A DNA stretch of 64,000 bases. It comes from Epinephelus fuscoguttatus (lineage: Eukaryota > Chordata > Actinopteri > Perciformes > Serranidae). Made by a program: the position numbers and the translations under genes. Positions 36,417 through 64,000 of the stretch are shown one piece after another (within the stretch, counting starts at the first letter, position 1; every line of letters begins with the position of its first letter). The DNA is taken from contig NC_064761.1 in assembly GCF_011397635.1 (NCBI RefSeq), positions 26,825,643 through 26,889,642 on the forward strand, in the 5' to 3' direction. A model generated the notes under the pieces. That model saw only the letters and a list, made by a program, of their open reading frames with translations. It was not told the DNA's origin and searched no databases.

Positions 36417-39400
36417 CTGGGGGTGTGAAGAGAAGCATTTATCTATGAACCCCATTTACAGTAACAAAGGAAAGCTGTCACATCAAATGAGTGTACTAAC
36501 TAGACAGTCAGCGTCATGGCTGCACTGCAGGAACACGTGTCTGACTTAGATGACAAAGGGAGAAGTCGGCATTGTTGGAGGATTTTACCCATATGATTTT
36601 TCATCACAATTTGGGGGCTGTAACCGCTCTTCAGTCACATGGTTTTTATCCCTCTGCCCAGAGGAGCACATGTGAGAGGCATGTGACTGAGTCGGGCAGA
36701 GCCCAATTTCTGAGCTCGGCTCTCCTCAAAGTCAAATATCACGAACAAATTTTCTCCTGGGTGGAATTTAAGGGGCCAATGAGGAGGACGACATGCACCC
36801 CTAATCCTCCCTCGCTGCTCCCTAATCCTACTGCGCATATGTGGCTGCTGCCCGTTTGATCTCTGCTCACACTCAGGCTTCACGTCACCAATAGAACTTC
36901 TCTTCTGATCTAATATTCATTCATTTGCACTCAAGAGTTTGAAGACAATTCCCATACTGATACGATACAGTGATTACACACTAACTGCATAATCAATAGT
37001 GGCATTAAGGTGCACTCCACTCTGATAAACTACAGGATTTAAAGCTGATATCCAGGTGGATTATCACAACACAATAGTGATAGATTAAAGGTGATGTAGG
37101 CGGTTTGAGTTTGGCCTTCCTGGGCAAAAATTGCAAAATAAACCTTGAGCGTATTCTAATTTAAGTGATCTGAGAAAACATTAGACTTCTGCACCTCAGC
37201 TTAGCCAACACATTCTCAGTCCGACTGCGTCACATATTGACGTTTGGTCATGGACTTTCCACGTCAACATATGACATGCAAGGTATACTGGGTGCGTTGG
37301 CTGTTGCCGCTCTTGGATGCCATGTCAAGGTCTGCCTGTTACATGCATTATCTGTTTTCAAAATACACTTCCATTTTCACAGGAATAGTCCTGGTTACAT
37401 ACAGTAACCAGTACAACACCGTGAATTGACGTTTTTTTTCTTCAGCGACAAACATGGTTTGGGTTTAGGAAAAAAGAACAGGGTTTGGCTTTACAATCTT
37501 ACGAGAAGCCAACACTGGCCTCCCAGGTGAAAGACTTTGGCTGCCTTGATGTTGTTGTTGTCCCACTGCATTTCCCCCTGAAAGGTGCTGCTTAACAATA
37601 ATGGCGATCAGCAGCGTATCATGCCGACATGAAAGGATGGCTTTTTTTGTTGGTGTCAAATGCTGGAGGTCACCAACCACGTGCTGGATTTCGATGACTT
37701 TGGAGTGATACTGGGTTGACTTAGCTCTGTTTCCAGGGTTTATAAAATCTAGCCCGTGACGGGATACTTTGGCCAATCACAGGCCAAGTTTAAAGAGAGC
37801 ACATGTCAATCAAGTCAATCACTACTCATGAACTGCAGTCACACTGTCAGACTAGGCAGCGCTGATCAAACATGAATCAAGATTTTGTCACTGCATTGCC
37901 TGTTTCTCGCCTCATGTTTTCAGAAACATATATCAGTGTACTGTTTAGCCAACCTTGCCTCCTAGAAACTATGTTTGTTACTAAACTGCTCTTTTAATAA
38001 CATTGCTGTAGCAACGTAACTGCTGCCTGGAGACAACGCTTGGAGACGTTTCTTTCAGGTAACAAAACACTACACTCATTTACCATGTAAGTGCTGCAAG
38101 AAGACGGTTGAGGAGGATAATGGGCGTATACAGTCCAGGACTTTGACACCAGAACCTCAGATTTGCATCGAGACTGTTGTAGGTTTAGGCAACAAATGCA
38201 CTTTGGTTAAAGGAAGATTGCGATTTTGTTTAAATGTTAATAAAAAATGTAATAAAAAATTCATAATGCTGTAGTCACATGAGTGGATACTGATTGCTTA
38301 TTTTGGGGGAGAACAACTGAACTACATTTTCAGTGAACATTTTGGTGATAGGTTCAGTGTCAACATTTTTGCGACCTGCCATATACATTAGTTAGCAACA
38401 TCTCCTCATAATGTTAATAGAAAATATAACTTCCTCTTCATTACATTTCCCTCAAAATGTATTGGCTGTTTTATATTAGTTATATAGTTGTTAGTTATTT
38501 AGTTTGTGACCTTGCCACCATGTCAGCAATGCCCACCAGTTGGAGAAAACATTCTCATTTTAAACAGAATTTCATATTTGATCAGCACTGCCCAGTTTAT
38601 CAGTTTGACCACAGTCCACAAGCAGTGTATGACATGATTGACAGCTGCGTCAGAGATGCCTCTGCTCTGATTTCTTGTTTTTAAGGATTCCTGCAAATGG
38701 AAAAATGCAAATGCAACACCAGGAGGAGGCAGAGGAACACGATTTTTTCACAGGTTTACTGCCTCATGCTCTACTGTCTGGATGTAATGACAGTTCAATA
38801 AAAACTTTTGGTCATATTTGCTAAAAAAAAAAGTGACCTACTGTAGCTTTAAATACGGAAGCACAGGTCTGTTTTAGTTGGTGAACGCATGAGAGAGCAC
38901 TGTAGATATTTAATTGGATGTAGTGTCCTGTTCTCTTTGTAGTTCTCCACTCAAGTATAAAATCCACAGTGTCTGAGCAGGTTCTGCTGAGTGACAGAGG
39001 ATCCCCAGGTTTGTGCTGGAGGTTATACTTAGAAACAGACACTCTGAGGAAAGGCACACTGTAAGAGCTTTTTCAGACTACAGCGCAACAAAAATACTGT
39101 TGTGGTTATCCAGACACTCTTGTCAGCATATTGTTGATCACAATGAGAAATAATGCAGCATAGATTCCTGTGATATGATAACTAGAATGAATGGTTTTGG
39201 TGATTTTGGCAGCGATACTTGTGACTAAACTGGAAAAAAGCCAAGTCTAACACAGAGGAAATTATTCATTTCTGCAGGGCTGACATTGCACAGAAGGAGC
39301 AAAGCAAAGATAAATGATTTTACTAAACATCACACACCTGTATGTAGCAGGACAGAGTCTCATACACTTCAATGGGACAACACCCCGAAGAAGAAAGCGG

Positions 39401-39895
39401 TAGTGAGCAGAAACCAGAACAAATCATTTATCATCACTGGCAAATAATGATGTTCTTTCTTACATTGGCAGGCTAGAAAAAATCATGTAATAGTAAGTGA
39501 AATTATTCCAACAATCATTTCAGATTTCAACAAAATGCTGTGTGGAGAAATTGACCTTTAGCTAAGGATGTAACCTGGTATATGTGCAAGTAAAACACCA
39601 TGTTCCCGCATACTGTGCTGCCCTCGTTCCCTCATCCTGCCTGAAAATGTCAATGTTGGAGAAAAAAATCTGCAAAATGAATTGCCACCAATGTGCAGCA
39701 CATTACACTCACAGAGTAAAATGGCCTCGCAGTCTTTCTGGGTCATCCCAAATGTAACAGCCAAAAGGAAATCCATCTAAATGGATTTCATGTGTTTATG
39801 CACAATCCAATGTGCATGCAGTCAGTATAAGGCGTCTGCCGGGTGCAGCGAGCAAAACAGAGATGCAAGGACATTAATTCAGTCACTATACTCAC
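36417..39895. other. Probable atcay 5' intron; no separate gene seen
   Basis: Lies between the first coding exon and the proposed non-coding exon of atcay. A TTAAAGGTGATGTAGGCGG at about 37086 and an inverted AAGTGACCTACTGTAGC near 38831 may be the ends of another degraded repeat. No coding signal. Confidence 0.4.
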
Positions 39896-40260
39896 ATGAG
39901 CGGTGTGAGATCCCCTCTAAAGCTCTCGCTCGTCTGTGCGTCCTCCCTCCTCCTCAGCAGCAGACTCAAAGATTCTAGAGGAGAAAGTCCTGATCCTCCA
40001 CACCAACAGAGAAGCAGAGGTCAGGCTGAAATTTCTCCTCTCACGCTCCCTGTCTTTCACTCATTCACATGCACACACACACACACACTGATGCACAGAC
40101 ACAGCCATACAGTGTCCTCGATGTCAGCCGCTAGCCAGCAGCAGGTGTCTGAGGACAGGGGGCACCTCTGTGCTGGACTCCCCCTCTTCTCCTCCGCCTC
40201 TGGCCACCTTTGTTGGGGAAAGACTGGCCGTGAAGAGCGAGCCGACAGCCTGCCTCTCAG
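39896..40260 (-). promoter_or_regulatory. atcay: Candidate atcay non-coding first exon and promoter region
   Basis: The first coding exon of atcay is preceded by a good acceptor (CACCCCCAG at about 36417), so a 5'UTR exon must lie upstream. The best donor I see is CTCAT|GTGAGTAT at 39896/39895 in minus orientation. It follows 300-400 nt of relatively GC-rich sequence that has no conserved reading frame. The exon's 5' end is not defined. The assignment is inference. Confidence 0.4.
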
Positions 40261-42839
40261 CTCGTACGTCCACACCACCAAGACACAAAATTCCTTTAAT
40301 CAGAATGCATCTGCTCTGGCATCATGATCTCCCTCTTTTCTCTGCTTGTAACTCCAGATACCTTTGGAGGATCTTTTTTCCACCTCCAAATATTAATTCA
40401 CACCCTTCTTTGGGTTTCTCCCTGTATGAGCACCATACAGAAGAAATGAGCTCCAGTCTCTGTGTCCCTTTACTCCATTTGATAATCCTACTGTTGTGTT
40501 CAGTGGTCCTCTATGTGGCTGCTGTTCCCTGGCAACAGCATCTCTCTCTCCATCCATAGCTTCTCCCCTCCTTATCTGTATCCTCGCCCCACTCTGTATA
40601 CCCCAACTCTCCCCTCACATTAATTATTCAGTCCCTTACTTCACTTGCACCCAGCCAATCATATCACCCATGCTCAGTTTTATGCTGGCTGCATGTTCAT
40701 GTAACAGGCTTCCTTCTTTAATTGTGTGCCTCAGGTGGTGATGCTAATAAACCCTCAGTAGTGATTATATATAGGTTAATGGTTTTATCTAACATTTTTC
40801 CCCCCTCTATAGATTTAAAGTATGGTTGACCTCAATTCTGTGGCGCTCCTGCGGTGATGCCTTCAAAACCCAAGGTCGTTATTATCTTTTTAAGGTGGAA
40901 GAATATGATTTCCAGGCGTTTTAATGAGAATCTGAATATATTATTAAGATTTGTTTGTCTGCAAATTCAGTGCCTGGTGTTTGAGTTTATAATAGATTGT
41001 GTCTTTATCATCGGTGCAGGCATGACTGACAAGTACACGCGACATTCAGCGGACAGAGCAGGAGAAGCTATATGCAAATCAAGAGGAGTCGCTTCAATGT
41101 ACTTCCGTCTTCGTGCAAACCGCGTTTCTTTAGAAAAGCGATTCTCAGAATGGGGTCCGGGGACCCAGAAGGGTCAGTGACACTCTGCCAGGAGGTCATT
41201 ACTTTTAATTATCATCATACAAAATCGTCTTTTTCCACAAAAGGCTTCATTGTTCAATAAATAATATTTTGAATCTAAAATAGTTTAAGCAGTTAATGTT
41301 CTTGTCTAAGGAGTTTATATCAGCAAAGCAATCAGAATCCAGGTTTTATTCAGCTTATGCACTAAAAGTGAAACACCTTACTTAAATTCACACTTCTCTT
41401 GATAGGCTTGTGTATGTGCTGTAACATGCATTTCAAATTAGCCATTTTCTTTTGATCTGCCTTTGATATTTTGTTTAGGTGCAGTGCTCCATGTGTGGTG
41501 ATAATGGGGCAGACATTTTAATACATGTCTGCAGGAGTATAGAAGTATAAAAATAGGTTATGTCAAATTATTTCAAGGGACACAGGCCCACCTGAGGGGT
41601 TTCTATGTACAAAACCTACTCTGTTTTGAAAGGGTAGCTCGGCTGAAAAAAAAAAAAAGATTGATAATCTCTGTTTTAGACAGTAGTAGAGAATACATAT
41701 ACTTGACTAAATGTTTTTTGGTGTCCATTTAGTTTTACATATGAATTTTCATCCCAGAAGGATTGATATACCTTAACAAAGAGAGATCAGCCGCTCTTTT
41801 TTCGGTTCTTTGTCCCTTTTCATTGCAATACTCCCAAATTTCCTGTAAATCTTAATGTCTCTCTGTCACAAGCACAAGCAAAAAAAAAACAAAAAAACCC
41901 TCCCTTCTCAGAGATCATTTTTCAACTTTTGGTGTGCATGCATGACACAGTTTCGTGGAATACCGAGAGCAAACTTTGAAAATCACTTTATGCTGAACAT
42001 TTTATGGTAAATTAACTGAAATGATACCTTTACAAGACATTACATTATTATGGTTAATATTCACAGACGTACAATGTGTAGTTGTTATTTACCTATTACA
42101 CTTATTTAATGTATACTATTTTTACATGTATATTATAGGGATGTGATTTTTAACTGTCAGCACATTGCAGGAGTAGCACTCCTAATTTTGTTGTGTGTTT
42201 TTAATGACAAAACGACCATAAAAGGCATTCTGAATCTGACATTTTCTCGTTGTATTTTTGTTAATAGTTTACTCAGATTTTTTTTTTTTACTTTATTTAC
42301 CATTACATCAAATATTGTCAGGTATAAGACAAGAACACAACAGTATAGGAGAGCTGATATCATCAATTGCAATGAGAAGAATGACATTCTACAAAAGCTA
42401 AGAATTGAACAATTATAACATACATACAAATTTGGAAATCCTACAAATAAATAGAATAAGAATGGGCATTAGAAAAAAACAAAAAATAAAATAATTCATT
42501 TCACATCAGGGTAGTTTCACTAAATATGTTTTTGTAATACCCTAAAACCCTGTTACTTTTTTGTTGTTCGTCAGGTCAAGAGAGTTCAATACTGAGTTAA
42601 ATTCAATCAAGAAAAGATGTATAGATGGTTGTGACCCTTAAATTCCTGTTTATGAATAAATATTTTCCCAAATTGAATAATGAAATAATCAAAATGGTTC
42701 AGAGATGTGTTACTCATATCATAATACTAACAGATTACATCTTTAAAGGTAAAGTGACCAATATTTCATTGTTTTTCTATTCTGAAACAATAATTGCGTT
42801 AATAACAGACATATTTGACACATTTTAAAAACAGACTGT
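40261..42839. other. Intergenic region between divergent atcay and zfr2; no gene seen
   Basis: Short open frames only. At 41137-41165 the sequence CTCAGAATGGGGTCCGGGG resembles one end of a teleost hAT-like repeat, without an identified partner. The rest is AT-rich. Confidence 0.4.
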
Positions 42840-42984
42840 GTGAGTCAGATATGTTTTTGTCTGACGCAGTTCCGGTGTAGCAGAGCGGAGCTCCCATTGG
42901 CTGCAGTCGAGGGGGTGAAGTATCTTGACTCTCAGTATCAGGGTTTGCTGTCTGCCAGTACAGTACTGTACTGGAGATGCCAAG

Positions 42985-64000
<21,016 letters not shown>

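Noticed and set aside
39896-40327. 143-codon plus-strand open frame
   Set aside because: Includes a (CA)n translation and lies opposite the proposed atcay non-coding exon. No similarity recognised.

Overview
This window looks like nuclear DNA from a ray-finned fish, probably a percomorph teleost. Genes are split into short exons with GT/AG junctions. Introns and spacers are full of CA, TA and GATA microsatellites. Several interspersed repeats resemble families I know from teleosts: tRNA-derived SINEs, hAT MITEs and LINE 3' tails. I found no bacterial-style operon, CRISPR array or rRNA gene.

Four protein-coding genes can be assembled exon by exon with consistent reading phase. (1) Minus strand, 3517-8462: a secreted copper amine oxidase of the LOX/LOXL1/LOXL5 subfamily, six coding exons, 538 aa, with all catalytic residues present. 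(2) Minus strand, 17222-20352: nicotinamide riboside kinase 2 (nmrk2), seven coding exons, 201 aa, with a TATA box and CCAAT boxes upstream. (3) Minus strand, 28790-36393: caytaxin (atcay), eleven coding exons, 375 aa, with a probable non-coding first exon near 39.9-40.2 kb. (4) Plus strand, 42985 to beyond the right edge: zinc-finger RNA-binding protein 2 (zfr2). Fourteen coding exons (839 codons) are present; the rest of the DZF domain lies outside.

The order and relative orientation zfr2 / atcay / nmrk2 match human 19p13.3 as I know it. The lysyl oxidase next to nmrk2 has no counterpart there. Because zfr2, atcay and nmrk2 have paralogues on chromosomes 5, 9 and 15, where LOX (5) and LOXL1 (15) also sit, I infer that this gene is the fish LOXL5-type ohnologue.

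The remaining sequence is mobile or simple repeat. Three hAT-type elements have perfect 8-bp target-site duplications (1070-1340, 48153-49126, 60723-61757); two carry remains of a BED zinc-finger exon. There are two copies of one tRNA-derived SINE family in opposite orientation, another SINE at 14.66-14.85 kb, a 5'-truncated LINE at 59.49-60.62 kb, a foldback repeat at 50.72-50.89 kb, and nested MITEs at 11.36-12.11 kb and 32.68-33.76 kb.

I see no convincing new multi-gene system. The most interesting points are the lysyl oxidase and its synteny, a long UG tract against the 3' splice site of atcay exon 10, regulatory motifs at the nmrk2 and zfr2 promoters, and the nested transposon structure inside zfr2 introns. 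Gene models rest on manual splice-site reading and remembered family sequences, not on alignments.
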